The notes beneath the pieces are model-generated. The model was not told the origin of the DNA. It did no database searches and saw nothing but the letters and a program-made list of their open reading frames with translations. From JAKOVR01 sp031415655 (GTDB lineage: Bacteria > Actinomycetota > Acidimicrobiia > Acidimicrobiales > Acidimicrobilacustridaceae): a stretch of 64,000 bases of DNA. The position numbers and the translations under genes were made by a program. Below, piece after piece: positions 17,794 to 26,964 of the stretch (position 1 is the first letter of the stretch; each line of letters begins with the position of its first letter). The stretch covers positions 17,961-81,960 of the forward strand of contig JANOSD010000033.1 of assembly GCA_031415655.1 (NCBI GenBank), given 5' to 3'.

Positions 17794-17915
17794 GATGCCG
17801 ATGAGTTAGGAGCATTCGGGAAGACAGTACGTGTTACTCAAGCGAACGGCGCGTCCAATGCGCTGGCGATGGCGGGTGGTCCGGGCACACATGGCGATCG
17901 TTGTACCGTCGACGA

Positions 17916-18989
17916 ATGGCCGCAGCGAAAATTCGTCTCGTGCTCCTGTTCGGCGGACAATCGGCCGAACACGAGGTCAGCCGCATCAGCGCACGCCATG
18001 TGCTCGCCGCAGTCGACCCCGCCCGTTTCGAGGTCGAGCCGGTGGCCATCACGAAAGACGGCCGATGGTTGCTCGCCAACGAGGCGAAACGCGCCCTTGA
18101 TGCGGGCGCCGGCGATTTGCCCGATGCACTCCCCATTACCGGCACCGACATCGAACCACTTCAGGCGCTTTCACCGCGCCACGCCGACGAGCGGGTTGTG
18201 GTGTTTCCCTTGCTGCATGGACCCCTCGGGGAGGATGGCACCGTGCAGGGCTTGCTCGAGCTGGCCGGAGTGCCCTACGTGGGATGCGGGGTGCTCAGCT
18301 CGGCACTGGCGATGGACAAGGCGATGGCGAAGGCCGCGTTCACCGGAGCCGGTGTCCCCCAAGCGCGGTTCGTGAGCTTCCATGCCGACGAGGTTGTCGA
18401 CGATCGCCTGCCTGGTCGGCTGGTCTCCGCCCTCGGGTTTCCAATCTTCGTCAAGCCGGCGAATATGGGATCGTCGATCGGTGTCACCAAAGCCCACGAC
18501 CTCACTGAGCTCGCCGCCGCCATTGCCACCGCCCTTACCTACGACGAATGGGTGGTCTGCGAAGAGACCATCAACGGTCGGGAAATTGAGTGCGCGGTGC
18601 TGGGCAATCGCACCCCCAGAGCCAGCGTGCCCGGCGAGATCGAACCGGGGGCCGAGTTCTACAACTACGACGACAAATACTTCACTGGGGCGGCAACGAT
18701 CATCGTGCCGGCGGCGCTCCCTTCGGCGGTTGCCGCCGAAATCCGGGTCATGGCGGTACAGGCGTATCAAGCCCTGCGCTGCGAGGGACTCGCCCGCGTC
18801 GATTTCTTCTACGAGTCGCCCGGGAGAGGGCTCCTGGTGAACGAGATCAACACGATGCCGGGTTTCACGCCGGTGTCGATGTACCCAAAGATGTGGGAGG
18901 CCTCCGGGCTGTCCTACCAGGATCTGATCAGCGAACTGGTCGATCTGGCGATCGAGCGGTCCCGCCGGCGTCGCCGGCGTGTGGATTAG
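17916..18989 (+). CDS. ddl: D-alanine--D-alanine ligase
   Basis: ATP-grasp ligase of 357 aa that makes the D-Ala-D-Ala dipeptide used by MurF. It shows LLFGGQSAEHEVSRISA at the N-terminus, VFPLLHGPLGEDGTVQGLLELAGVPYVG, KPANMGSSIGVTKA and the metal-binding end GLLVNEINTMPGFTPVSMYP. The ATG at 17916 is fixed by a TACCGT box exactly 6 bases upstream (17904-17909), indicating a leaderless mRNA. An upstream TTG at 17901 lies inside that promoter and is rejected. Divergent from murF. Confidence 0.97.
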   Translation: MAAAKIRLVLLFGGQSAEHEVSRISARHVLAAVDPARFEVEPVAITKDGRWLLANEAKRALDAGAGDLPDALPITGTDIEPLQALSPRHADERVVVFPLLHGPLGEDGTVQGLLELAGVPYVGCGVLSSALAMDKAMAKAAFTGAGVPQARFVSFHADEVVDDRLPGRLVSALGFPIFVKPANMGSSIGVTKAHDLTELAAAIATALTYDEWVVCEETINGREIECAVLGNRTPRASVPGEIEPGAEFYNYDDKYFTGAATIIVPAALPSAVAAEIRVMAVQAYQALRCEGLARVDFFYESPGRGLLVNEINTMPGFTPVSMYPKMWEASGLSYQDLISELVDLAIERSRRRRRRVD

Positions 18990-19082
18990 GAAGCTGTCGG
19001 TGCGCCACCCCGTTGGTCGCGTCTACGATGGCCACGAAGAACCGGCGGATCACCGCGGCAGGGGCCGTCGAGGAGGAACCAC

Positions 19083-19943
19083 ATGAGCGAACGGCGGATC
19101 GACGTCCTACTCGATGGCTTGGCCTTTCCGGAGTGCCTGCGCTGGCACAACGACCGGTTGTGGTTTTCCGACGTCTTCGATCGAACGGTGCACGTCGTCA
19201 GCAGTCCGGGCAAGTCCAACGTGGTGCTTGAGGTCGAGGGCCAGCCCTCGGGTTTGGGATGGCTCCCCGACGGGCACCTCGTCGTGGTTTCGATGGTCGA
19301 CCGGCAAGTACTCCGTCTTGAGGGGCGAACCGTCAAGGTGCACGCCGACCTCCGCCCGTTCTTTGAACACAACGCCAACGAGATGGTGGTCACCGACGCG
19401 GGCCGCGCCTACGTCGGCACGTTTGGATTCGACATCGACGGTGGCGACAGCCCCGCCCCCGCCCCGCTGGTGTGCGTGGAACTCGACGGCACCGCATGGA
19501 TCGTGGCCGACGGCCTGCAGTTCCCCAATGGCGCCGTGGTGGCCGACAATGGAGCCACCTTGCTCGTGGCCGAGAGCTACGGACAACGCATCTCGGCCTA
19601 CGACCTGCAACCCGATGGCTCGCTCACCAACCCCCGGGTGTGGGGCGAGCTAAAGCCCAACGTGCCCGACGGGATGTGCATCGATGCCGAAGGCGCCGTG
19701 TGGGTAGCCGATCCTGTGAGCCAGGGCGTAATGCGCGTACAACGGGGGGTCGGCTCAGTCGAATGGATCGATACCAGCCAACCGGCCTACGGATGCGTGC
19801 TCGGGGGCACCGATGGTCGAACCCTTTTCATCGCCACATCGGAGAGCTCAGAACCCGATCGGAGCGTGCAGATGCGTTCCGGACGTATCGAGGCCACCAA
19901 GGTCGACGTGCCCGCCCCCGCTTCCGCCGTCTCCGTCGGCTGA
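19083..19943 (+). CDS. SMP-30/gluconolactonase-family protein
   Basis: A 286-aa six-bladed propeller of the SMP-30/gluconolaconase/LRE family, enzymes that open sugar lactones with a bound divalent metal. Seen are GLAFPECLRWHNDRLWFSDVFD (metal-ligand Glu near residue 17), NEMVVTDAGRAYVGTFGFD, GLQFPNGAVVADNGATLLVAES and VPDGMCIDAEGAVWVAD. A strong AGGAGGA ribosome-binding site precedes the ATG, unlike the leaderless neighbours. The substrate cannot be told from sequence. Confidence 0.88.
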   Translation: MSERRIDVLLDGLAFPECLRWHNDRLWFSDVFDRTVHVVSSPGKSNVVLEVEGQPSGLGWLPDGHLVVVSMVDRQVLRLEGRTVKVHADLRPFFEHNANEMVVTDAGRAYVGTFGFDIDGGDSPAPAPLVCVELDGTAWIVADGLQFPNGAVVADNGATLLVAESYGQRISAYDLQPDGSLTNPRVWGELKPNVPDGMCIDAEGAVWVADPVSQGVMRVQRGVGSVEWIDTSQPAYGCVLGGTDGRTLFIATSESSEPDRSVQMRSGRIEATKVDVPAPASAVSVG

Positions 19944-19968
19944 TCTGCCGAGAGCCCAGCAGAGAGGG

Positions 19969-20607
19969 TCAACCGTTTCGGCGAGTCCGGTTGGTCCGTG
20001 GCTTGGCCGGGGCTTCGGGTACCAAGGCGTAGCGGAGGAACTCGATGATCTGACGTCGGCGCAGCACGGCCGTTCGCAGGCTCGGCTCGATGCCGATGGC
20101 TCGGAGCACCTCCACCTCCGTCGCCGCTCCGAGCACCGTGGAGTACACGCTCACGAGCAACAGCTTCGCATCGGTCTTGCGGAACCGGCCCGCAGTCATC
20201 TCCGCTTCGAGGAATCCCGTGGCCTGATCCACCAATGGCGCGAGGTTGACGAACAGTCGCGACGCGGTGTGCGGACCGAGCCGGCTCGCTTCACGGATGA
20301 GCCCCAACAGCTCCGGCTGTGACAGCGCTAACCGAAACACGGCCCGGACGAGCGCTTCGATGCGATCGAATCCTGGACCAGCGCCATCGATCGCCCGTAC
20401 CAACTCGCCGGCCAGATCCTGTGAGCTGCGGTCCACCACGGCGTCGAGCAACTCCGCCTTGCTCGGGAAGTAGTAGAGGATCGTTTGTTTCCGAACACCC
20501 AGCTCTACCGCAAGCTGATCGAGCGAGGTGGCGTCGAAACCCTGCGTACCGAAGGCCAACAAGGCCGCTTCGAGCACTCGCTCACGGGTGTCGGTCCGAG
20601 GTGCCAT
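19969..20607 (-). CDS. TetR-family regulator, divergent from lipid operon
   Basis: A 212-aa TetR regulator. The N-terminal HTH is TRERVLEAALLAFGTQGFDATSLDQLAVELGVRKQTILYYFPSKAELLDAV, and the rest is a helical ligand domain with a C-terminal TetR_C-like part. The ATG at 20607 is supported by a TAGTGT box 8 bases before it. It sits back-to-back with the acyl reductase operon; the 58-bp gap contains an imperfect palindrome, TACCAAGTGGTA, beside the operon start. Regulation of that operon by a fatty acyl ligand is a reasonable inference. Confidence 0.9.
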   Translation of the reverse strand: MAPRTDTRERVLEAALLAFGTQGFDATSLDQLAVELGVRKQTILYYFPSKAELLDAVVDRSSQDLAGELVRAIDGAGPGFDRIEALVRAVFRLALSQPELLGLIREASRLGPHTASRLFVNLAPLVDQATGFLEAEMTAGRFRKTDAKLLLVSVYSTVLGAATEVEVLRAIGIEPSLRTAVLRRRQIIEFLRYALVPEAPAKPRTNRTRRNG

Positions 20608-20641
20608 CAACGCCGACACTACCCGTCTTGGCCCCACTCCT

Positions 20642-20653
20642 TACCAAGTGGTA
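20642..20653. promoter_or_regulatory. Candidate TetR operator before the acyl reductase operon
   Basis: TACCAAGTGGTA is a 12-bp palindrome with one mismatched pair, placed directly before a weak -10 (GAGAAT) that lies 6 bases upstream of the reductase ATG at 20666. Binding here would block transcription of the operon. No second copy is seen in the gap. Confidence 0.4.
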
Positions 20654-20665
20654 GAGAATAGGACA

Positions 20666-23026
20666 ATGATTCGTGAAAGCTTGGCGGGCAAGCGCATCTT
20701 CATCACTGGCACTACCGGTTTCCTCGGCACCAATCTTCTCGAGCGACTTCTCCGGTCCGTACCCGAGTGCGAGGTCGTCCTGCTGGTGCGCCCGGGCAAA
20801 AGGTCCACCGTTGCCCAACGCCTTCAACGCGAGATTCTGAAGAACGATGCCTATGACCGTTTGAAGGCCGAACTGGGCAAAGACGGTTTCGCCGAGATGG
20901 CCGCTCGTCGGGTGCGCGCCGTTGCGGGCGACGTGAGCCGCGATGGTCTTTCGCTCGACGATGAAGGGCGCGCCGCCCTCGCTGGCAGTCATATCGTCAT
21001 CCACTCCGCCGCCGCGGTGAGCTTCGACTCCCCGCTCGACTCTGCGGTGGAAATCAACCTCCTCGGGCCAACACGGATCGCCCGCACGTTGCAGTCACTC
21101 GACGTCACGCCCCACTTGGTCGCCGTCTCCACCTGTTACGTGGCCGGCAATCGTCGGGGTTCGGCCCCAGAGATCCACGTGGTCGACAGCCCATTTTTTG
21201 TCGACATCGACTGGAAAGCGGAGGTCGATGGCGCCCGCCGAGCCCGGGCTGACGCCGAAGCCGAAAGCCGAACACCCGAACTTCTCGTGCGCTTCCGGAA
21301 GGGCGCTCGCACCGAACTAGGTGCTGCCGGTACGCCGCTACTTTCCGACAAAACCGAACAATTGCGCATTCGTTGGGTTTCGGACCGCATGGTGGCTGCG
21401 GGTCGGGCGCGGGCGGCGTCCGTTGGTTGGCCCGATGCCTACGCCTTCACCAAGGCCCTCGGCGAGCGGGCGCTCATGGAAAGCCGCGGCAACGTTCCCG
21501 TCTCCGTAGTACGGCCATCGATCATTGAGTCCGCAGTAGCCGAGCCGAAGCCGGGATGGATTCGTGGGTTCCGGATGGCGGAACCCGTGATCTTGTCCTA
21601 CGCCAAGGGCCTGCTGAAGGAGTTCCCCGGGGTGCCCGAGGGCATCATCGACGTGATCCCGGTCGATCTCGTCACCGCCGCCATCGTGGCCGTCGCCGCC
21701 CGAGGCCCGCTCGATGAACCCGATGTCGTGCAGGTGGCATCGGGTTCGGCCAACCCGCTCCGATACAAACGCCTTGTCGATGGGGTGAGCACATGGTTCA
21801 CCGAACGCCCGCTCTACGACACCGAGGGTCAGCCCATCATGGTCCCCGACTGGTCGTTCCCGGGCCGGGGACGGGTGCAAAGCCAACTCACCCGGGCCAT
21901 GGATGTGCTCGACCGAGCCGAACGGGCTCTGCAAGCCCTTCCCCTACGGGGCACGCAAGCCGAATGGACGGTGAAGATCGAGGAGAAGAAGGAGGAGGCC
22001 CAACGAGCCCTTGGCTACGTGGAGCTCTACGGCGCCTACGCCGAATGTGAGGCCATCTACGGCGTGGATCGCCTGCTCGGCCTCTGGGATTCCCTCGACG
22101 CCGCCGACCAACACGACTTCTGTTTCGACCCACGCATCGTCAATTGGGACGAGTACATCCGTGACATCCATCTGCCCTCGGTGGTGGAACACGCACGGGT
22201 TCGCACGACCCCCGGCAAACGTGAGTCCGAGAATCGGGAGGACCGACTGCGCCGGCAAGTGCTCGCCCCCGAACGCACGATGGCAGCCTTCGACCTCGAA
22301 AACACGCTCATCGCTTCGAACGTGGTCACCTCATACGCTTGGCTCGCCACCCGCCGTCTACCGCCCGGCGACCGCGCTCGATTCGTGGCCCAGGCCCTCC
22401 GGGCCGCCCCGGGATGGCTAAGCCAGGACCGCAAGGACCGCTCCGACTTCCTCCGATTCTTCTACCGCCGTTACGACGGCGCGCCGGTGGCGCAGATCGA
22501 AGAAGACGCCGCCGAGATGATGAGCCAACTGCTGTTGGCCAAGGCATTCCCGGCAGCCATTCGCCGCGTGCGCGAACACCGCCGGCTGGGCCATCGCACC
22601 GTGCTGATTACCGGTGCCCTCGACTTTGTCGTCGAACCACTCCGACCATTGTTCGACGACATCGTGAGCGCCTCGCTGGAGATCGATCACACCACCGCGC
22701 GCTACAAGGGTGAGCTCACGATGGTTCCACCCACGGGTGAGAGTCGGGCCCAAGCGTTGTTCGACTATGCCGAGAAGTATGGCCTCGACCTCAGCGAAGC
22801 GGTGGCCTACGCCGACTCCACATCCGACCTCCCGATGCTCGAAGTGGTGGGGTTCCCGGTGGCGGTAAACCCCGAGACCCGGCTCGCTGCGGTGGCCCGC
22901 AAACGCGGCTGGCTGGTGGAGAACTGGGAGAAAGCCAACGGTGCCCCGTCGTCGGTACTCCCGATCGGGACCCGGCGACGCACGGCCGGTGGACTGCTCA
23001 ATCCTCAGGTCGGGCGGCCCGCATGA
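20666..23026 (+). CDS. Fatty acyl-CoA reductase-like SDR fused to HAD-IB hydrolase
   Basis: The 786-aa protein fuses two enzymes. Residues 1 to about 510 are an extended-SDR/male-sterility type reductase (FITGTTGFLGTNLLERLL, YAFTKALGE with the YxxxK pair, SVVRPSIIESA), the family that reduces fatty acyl-CoA to aldehyde or alcohol. Residues about 545-750 are a HAD-IB phosphatase-like domain: AAFDLENTLIASN, TVLITGALDFV and AYADSTSDLPMLE. The second acid of DxD is replaced by Glu (DLENT), so phosphatase activity needs testing. It is the first gene of a four-gene coupled operon, with an ATGA overlap to the dehydrogenase. The start at 20666 follows homology and the operator/-10 arrangement. Confidence 0.85.
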   Translation: MIRESLAGKRIFITGTTGFLGTNLLERLLRSVPECEVVLLVRPGKRSTVAQRLQREILKNDAYDRLKAELGKDGFAEMAARRVRAVAGDVSRDGLSLDDEGRAALAGSHIVIHSAAAVSFDSPLDSAVEINLLGPTRIARTLQSLDVTPHLVAVSTCYVAGNRRGSAPEIHVVDSPFFVDIDWKAEVDGARRARADAEAESRTPELLVRFRKGARTELGAAGTPLLSDKTEQLRIRWVSDRMVAAGRARAASVGWPDAYAFTKALGERALMESRGNVPVSVVRPSIIESAVAEPKPGWIRGFRMAEPVILSYAKGLLKEFPGVPEGIIDVIPVDLVTAAIVAVAARGPLDEPDVVQVASGSANPLRYKRLVDGVSTWFTERPLYDTEGQPIMVPDWSFPGRGRVQSQLTRAMDVLDRAERALQALPLRGTQAEWTVKIEEKKEEAQRALGYVELYGAYAECEAIYGVDRLLGLWDSLDAADQHDFCFDPRIVNWDEYIRDIHLPSVVEHARVRTTPGKRESENREDRLRRQVLAPERTMAAFDLENTLIASNVVTSYAWLATRRLPPGDRARFVAQALRAAPGWLSQDRKDRSDFLRFFYRRYDGAPVAQIEEDAAEMMSQLLLAKAFPAAIRRVREHRRLGHRTVLITGALDFVVEPLRPLFDDIVSASLEIDHTTARYKGELTMVPPTGESRAQALFDYAEKYGLDLSEAVAYADSTSDLPMLEVVGFPVAVNPETRLAAVARKRGWLVENWEKANGAPSSVLPIGTRRRTAGGLLNPQVGRPA

Positions 23027-24273
23027 AGGCGCTGGTGTTTGCACGCAAACCAGCTCGTTACGTCGCGGCGGTACTGGCCGGACGGGTTGTTTCCGGTGCC
23101 GGTGCCAAGGTCGGGCCGCTCAAACTGCACGAGGATCACGACATCCCCGAACTTCCCGGCCCCGGGTGGCGGTACATCAAACCCCGTCTTGCTGGGATCT
23201 GCGGAAGCGACCTCGCCACCATCGATGGCACGTCAAGCCGCTACTTCGAACCAATCGTGAGCTTCCCGTTCGTGCCCGGCCACGAGATCGTGGCCGACCT
23301 CGTGGATCCTGCCAACCCGAAAGCGCCCGCTGACGGTTCGAACCGGGTAATTCTCGAACCGGTGCTCGGCTGCGTGGCCCGCAACGTCTCGCCCGTGTGC
23401 GAGCAATGCGCGGCCGGGAATCTTGGCAATTGCATGAACATCGCCTTCGGCGACTTGTCCCCCGGGCTACAGAGCGGATTCTGCTGTGACACTGGCGGGG
23501 GCTGGTCTACCCTCATGGTGGCCCATGAAAGTCAGCTTCATTCGGTACCAGCACACTGGACCGACGAGATGGCCGTGATGGTCGAGCCGGCCGCTTGCGC
23601 CGTACACGCCGCCCTCGCTGCTGGCATCACCCCCGGCACCACAACGGTCGTGGTGCTCGGCGCCGGCACGCTCGGGCTTCTCACGCTCGCCGCCATCCGA
23701 TCGATCGCCCCTGACGTCACCATTTTGGTGGTCGCCAAACACCCGGAGCAGCGCGACGAAGCCCGCAAACTCGGCGCCGACCATCTGGCTGAGCCGGCGG
23801 AGATCAAGCGGGCGGTGCGACGGCTCACCGGTTCGAAGGCGCTCACCAACGCCGGGCCCGACGGACCAATCGATCGTCTCACCGGCGGAGCCGCGGTGGT
23901 ATTCGACTGTGTTGGTTCCAGCGAAAGCCTCGCCGACGCGATCGCCGTCTCCGGCCCTCGCGGTCGCATCATGCTCGTAGGCATGGCCGGGCACACCGAA
24001 CTCGACCTCACCGGCCTTTGGCACAAAGAACTCCAACTCGTTGGCACGTACGCCTACGGCACGGAGGAACCCGCCGCCGACGGAACCCCCCGTCGCACCT
24101 TTGACCTCGCCATGGAGCTCGTCGAAAACCACGACCTCGGACGGCTGGTCACCGCCACCTATCCGCTCAACCGCTACACCGAAGCGATCAGTCACGCCGC
24201 CAACGCCGGCCGCCGTGGCGCCATAAAGATCGCCTTTGATCTCCGCACCGAGAAGGAACGCGACCACCTGTGA
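23023..24273 (+). CDS. Zinc-dependent MDR alcohol dehydrogenase
   Basis: A 416-aa medium-chain dehydrogenase/reductase. It has the catalytic zinc region (GICGSDLATIDG and PGHEIVADLVDP) and structural-zinc cysteines in GCVARNVSPVCEQCAAGNLGNC (over about 22 residues). The NAD(P) fold is at VVLGAGTLGLLTLAAI, and CVGSSESLADAI and GRIMLVGMAGH follow. It is coupled by ATGA to the acyl reductase, so it may interconvert the aldehyde or alcohol made by that protein; this is inference. 46 bp separate it from the LarA-like gene, which has its own Shine-Dalgarno. Confidence 0.88.
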   Translation: MKALVFARKPARYVAAVLAGRVVSGAGAKVGPLKLHEDHDIPELPGPGWRYIKPRLAGICGSDLATIDGTSSRYFEPIVSFPFVPGHEIVADLVDPANPKAPADGSNRVILEPVLGCVARNVSPVCEQCAAGNLGNCMNIAFGDLSPGLQSGFCCDTGGGWSTLMVAHESQLHSVPAHWTDEMAVMVEPAACAVHAALAAGITPGTTTVVVLGAGTLGLLTLAAIRSIAPDVTILVVAKHPEQRDEARKLGADHLAEPAEIKRAVRRLTGSKALTNAGPDGPIDRLTGGAAVVFDCVGSSESLADAIAVSGPRGRIMLVGMAGHTELDLTGLWHKELQLVGTYAYGTEEPAADGTPRRTFDLAMELVENHDLGRLVTATYPLNRYTEAISHAANAGRRGAIKIAFDLRTEKERDHL

Positions 24274-24319
24274 ACCCCACCAATCGCCCTTCCGAGACAC
24301 CCACCAAGGAGATGTGCTG

Positions 24320-25915
24320 ATGCCCCGCCCCGGGTTCGTGCTCGACGTCGACAAGTCCACCCCACCGATCCTGTTCCACCACGGTGAGCAGTTCCGTCTG
24401 GAGCGGCTGCCCGCCGGGCGCAGCCGAGTGATTTACCCGGCAGAGCCCATCGAAGCGCTCGAGGACCCCGAAGGTGCGATCCGCCACGCGCTGCTCAATC
24501 CAATGGGCGACTCCAAACCACTGCCGGATCTCCTCACGCCGGGCATGAAGCTCACCATTGCCTTCGACGACATCTCGCTGCCGCTCCCACAGATGCGCGC
24601 CCCGGATATCCGCCAGCGCATCATCGAGCAGGTGCTCGACCTTGCCGCCGCCGCCGGGGTCGACGATGTCCACCTCATCGCCGCCTTGGCGCTGCACCGC
24701 CGCATGACCGAAACCGAACTACGTCATGCCCTTGGCGATCGCATCTACGACGCCTTCGCTCCCCACGGCACCCTCTACAACCACGACGCCGAGGATCCCG
24801 ACAATCTCCTTTTCGTCGGCGAGACCAAACACGGCGAAGAGGTGGAGATCAACAAACGTGCCGCCGAGAGCGATCTCATCGTGTACGTCAACCTCAACAT
24901 CGTCGCGATGGACGGCGGTTGGAAGAGCACCGCCACCGGCCTGTCGAGCTACCGAGCGATCCGTCATCACCACAACGTCAAGACCATGGAGCAGAGCAAG
25001 AGTTTCATGGACCGCCACAGTTCCGAGTTGCACCACAGCAACTGGCGCCAGGGCAAGGTGTTACGCGACGCCGGCATCAAGATCTTCCAAATCGAGACCA
25101 CCATCAACAACAACACCTTCGGCACTGACGGTCCTCTTTCCGTGCTCCAAAAGCGCGAATGGGAATGGTCGGCCAAGGATCGAATCACGTTCCTGGGCAT
25201 GCAGAAGGGGCTCGACGTGATGTCGGCCAAGCAGCGCCGCTCGGCGTTCCACTCGTGGCGGGCGCCCTACGGTCTCACGTCGGTGCAGGCTGGCGAGGTG
25301 GAAGCCGTGCACGAGGTCACACTCAAACACTGTTTCGATCAACACCTCGTGGCTGTAGAGGGCCAGACCGACGTGCTCACGATGGGACTGCCATTCATCT
25401 GCCCCTACAACGTGAACTCGGTGATGAACCCGATCCTCGTGATGTGCCTCGGGCTCGGCTACTTCTTCAATCTGTATCGCGGCAAGCCCCTTGTGCGCGA
25501 AGGCGGGGTGCTGATCATGAGCCACCCCACACCATGGGACTTCCACCCGGTGCACCACCCCAGCTACATCGACTTTTTCGAGCAAGTACTGGCTGACACC
25601 ACCGACCCGGCGGAGATCGAGCAGCGCTACGAGAAGCAGTTCGCCGAGGATGAGTGGTATCGACACCTCTACCGAACCAGCTACGCCTACCACGGCGTGC
25701 ACCCGTTCTACATGTGGTACTGGGGAGCGCATGCCCTCAAACACCTCGGCCGCGTGATCATCGTGGGCGGCGACCCCAAGTCGGTCCGCCGGCTCGGGTT
25801 CATGCCCGCCTCCACACTGCAAGATGCGCTGGAGATGGCCACGGACGTGGTGGGTCCGCAGCCAACCATCACCCACCTCCACAACCCACCGATCCTGATG
25901 GCCGACGTGTCGTGA
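24320..25915 (+). CDS. LarA-like (DUF2088) protein
   Basis: A 531-aa protein whose N-terminal 250 residues resemble the lactate racemase N-terminal domain (DUF2088): LTIAFDDISLPLPQM, IAALALHRRMTETELRHALGD and the DAEDPDNLLFVGET region. LarA uses a nickel-pincer cofactor; whether this divergent member binds it is unknown, and no larB/larC/larE genes are in the window. The C-terminal half has aromatic- and His-rich segments (SHPTPWDFHPVHHPSYIDFF, YHGVHPFYMWYWGAHAL). The ATG at 24320 has an AAGGAGA site 8 bases upstream. It overlaps the acyltransferase start by GTGA. Its place in a lipid operon is unusual for this family. Confidence 0.75.
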   Translation: MPRPGFVLDVDKSTPPILFHHGEQFRLERLPAGRSRVIYPAEPIEALEDPEGAIRHALLNPMGDSKPLPDLLTPGMKLTIAFDDISLPLPQMRAPDIRQRIIEQVLDLAAAAGVDDVHLIAALALHRRMTETELRHALGDRIYDAFAPHGTLYNHDAEDPDNLLFVGETKHGEEVEINKRAAESDLIVYVNLNIVAMDGGWKSTATGLSSYRAIRHHHNVKTMEQSKSFMDRHSSELHHSNWRQGKVLRDAGIKIFQIETTINNNTFGTDGPLSVLQKREWEWSAKDRITFLGMQKGLDVMSAKQRRSAFHSWRAPYGLTSVQAGEVEAVHEVTLKHCFDQHLVAVEGQTDVLTMGLPFICPYNVNSVMNPILVMCLGLGYFFNLYRGKPLVREGGVLIMSHPTPWDFHPVHHPSYIDFFEQVLADTTDPAEIEQRYEKQFAEDEWYRHLYRTSYAYHGVHPFYMWYWGAHALKHLGRVIIVGGDPKSVRRLGFMPASTLQDALEMATDVVGPQPTITHLHNPPILMADVS

Positions 25916-26889
25916 GCAAACCCACCCGGCTCCCCGTGAACGGCCGCTCGTTGGGCGAGCTGGCGGTGCGCGCGGCGCGGAACTCAGGTGCCACAGCGTG
26001 GCGCAACGCGCCGTTCCCATTGCGGGCCCCCACGGTGCCCGATGGGGTCACCCCCCTTCGACCTAAGGCGAAACTCGGCGCCGACTACGACACGGAATGG
26101 GCGAGGAGTTATCCCGCCCGGTTTGCTCGGGTGCTCTTGGTAGAGGGCCTCGTCCGACCCATGATGGACATTCTCGCCGCACCCAAGATCGATGGCGTCG
26201 ATCGTCTCCACGACCTCGACGGCCCCGTGATCTTCGCCGCCAACCATCACAGCCACGTCGACACACCCCTGCTGTTGGCCACGATCCCGGAACCATGGCA
26301 GCACCACCTTGCCATCGTCGCCGGGGCGGACTACTTCTTCGGCAACCGACTCACCGCACCGCTCAGCGCGCTGGCGATCGGTGCGATTCCCATGGAGCGA
26401 AACAAGGTAAACCGCAAGTCCGCCGACGATGCCGCCGCGCTGCTCGACGACGGCTGGAGCCTGCTCATCTTCCCTGAAGGGGGTCGTTCTCCCGATGGCT
26501 GGGGACAAGCCTTCCGTCCCGGTGCCGGCTACCTGTCGTTTCGATGCGGTGTGCCCGTGGTGCCGATCCACCTGGAAGGCACCGGCGACATCCTCCGCAA
26601 AGGGCGAACGTTTCCCAAACCCGGGCGCACCACGATCACCTTCGGCTCGCCGTTACGCCCAGCTGAGGACGAAGACTCCCGAACCTTTGCGGCGCGCATC
26701 CAGGCCACCGTCGAACAGCTCGCCGACGAAACCACCACCGACTGGTTCAACGCTCGCCGCCGTGCCCATGCCGGCACCACTCCGTCACTCGTCGGCCCCG
26801 ACACTGTCGGCGCGTGGCGACGCACCTGGCAGCTCGGCGCCAACACCCCGAAACGAGCCCGCTCTCAACGGAGCTGGCCCAAGCTCTGA
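25912..26889 (+). CDS. 1-acyl-glycerol-3-phosphate acyltransferase-like (PlsC)
   Basis: A 325-aa PlsC-family acyltransferase, starting at a GTG that overlaps the previous stop (GTGA). The catalytic H-x4-D is in FAANHHSHVDTPLLLA, and the glycerol-phosphate binding FPEGGRSPDG and VPVVPIHLEGTG blocks are present. It would transfer an acyl chain to a lysophospholipid or another alcohol acceptor. As the last gene of the reductase/dehydrogenase/LarA-like operon it may esterify the product. A second PlsC, fused to a HAD domain, lies at 33-34.5 kb. Confidence 0.88.
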   Translation: MSKPTRLPVNGRSLGELAVRAARNSGATAWRNAPFPLRAPTVPDGVTPLRPKAKLGADYDTEWARSYPARFARVLLVEGLVRPMMDILAAPKIDGVDRLHDLDGPVIFAANHHSHVDTPLLLATIPEPWQHHLAIVAGADYFFGNRLTAPLSALAIGAIPMERNKVNRKSADDAAALLDDGWSLLIFPEGGRSPDGWGQAFRPGAGYLSFRCGVPVVPIHLEGTGDILRKGRTFPKPGRTTITFGSPLRPAEDEDSRTFAARIQATVEQLADETTTDWFNARRRAHAGTTPSLVGPDTVGAWRRTWQLGANTPKRARSQRSWPKL

Positions 26890-26912
26890 TCGTTCGAGGC
26901 GTAGTTTCACGC

Positions 26913-26947
26913 GGCGTAGCCCCAGCCCGAATGGCCGGGGCTACGCC
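26913..26947. terminator. 11-bp perfect hairpin between convergent genes
   Basis: GGCGTAGCCCC (26913-26923) and GGGGCTACGCC (26937-26947) flank a 13-base loop, in the gap between the end of the acyltransferase gene and the end of the first lipoprotein gene. There is no T-tract on either strand, so this is a likely bidirectional hairpin terminator of the actinobacterial I-shaped type. Confidence 0.6.
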
Positions 26948-26964
26948 AAGAACGATGCAAAGGG

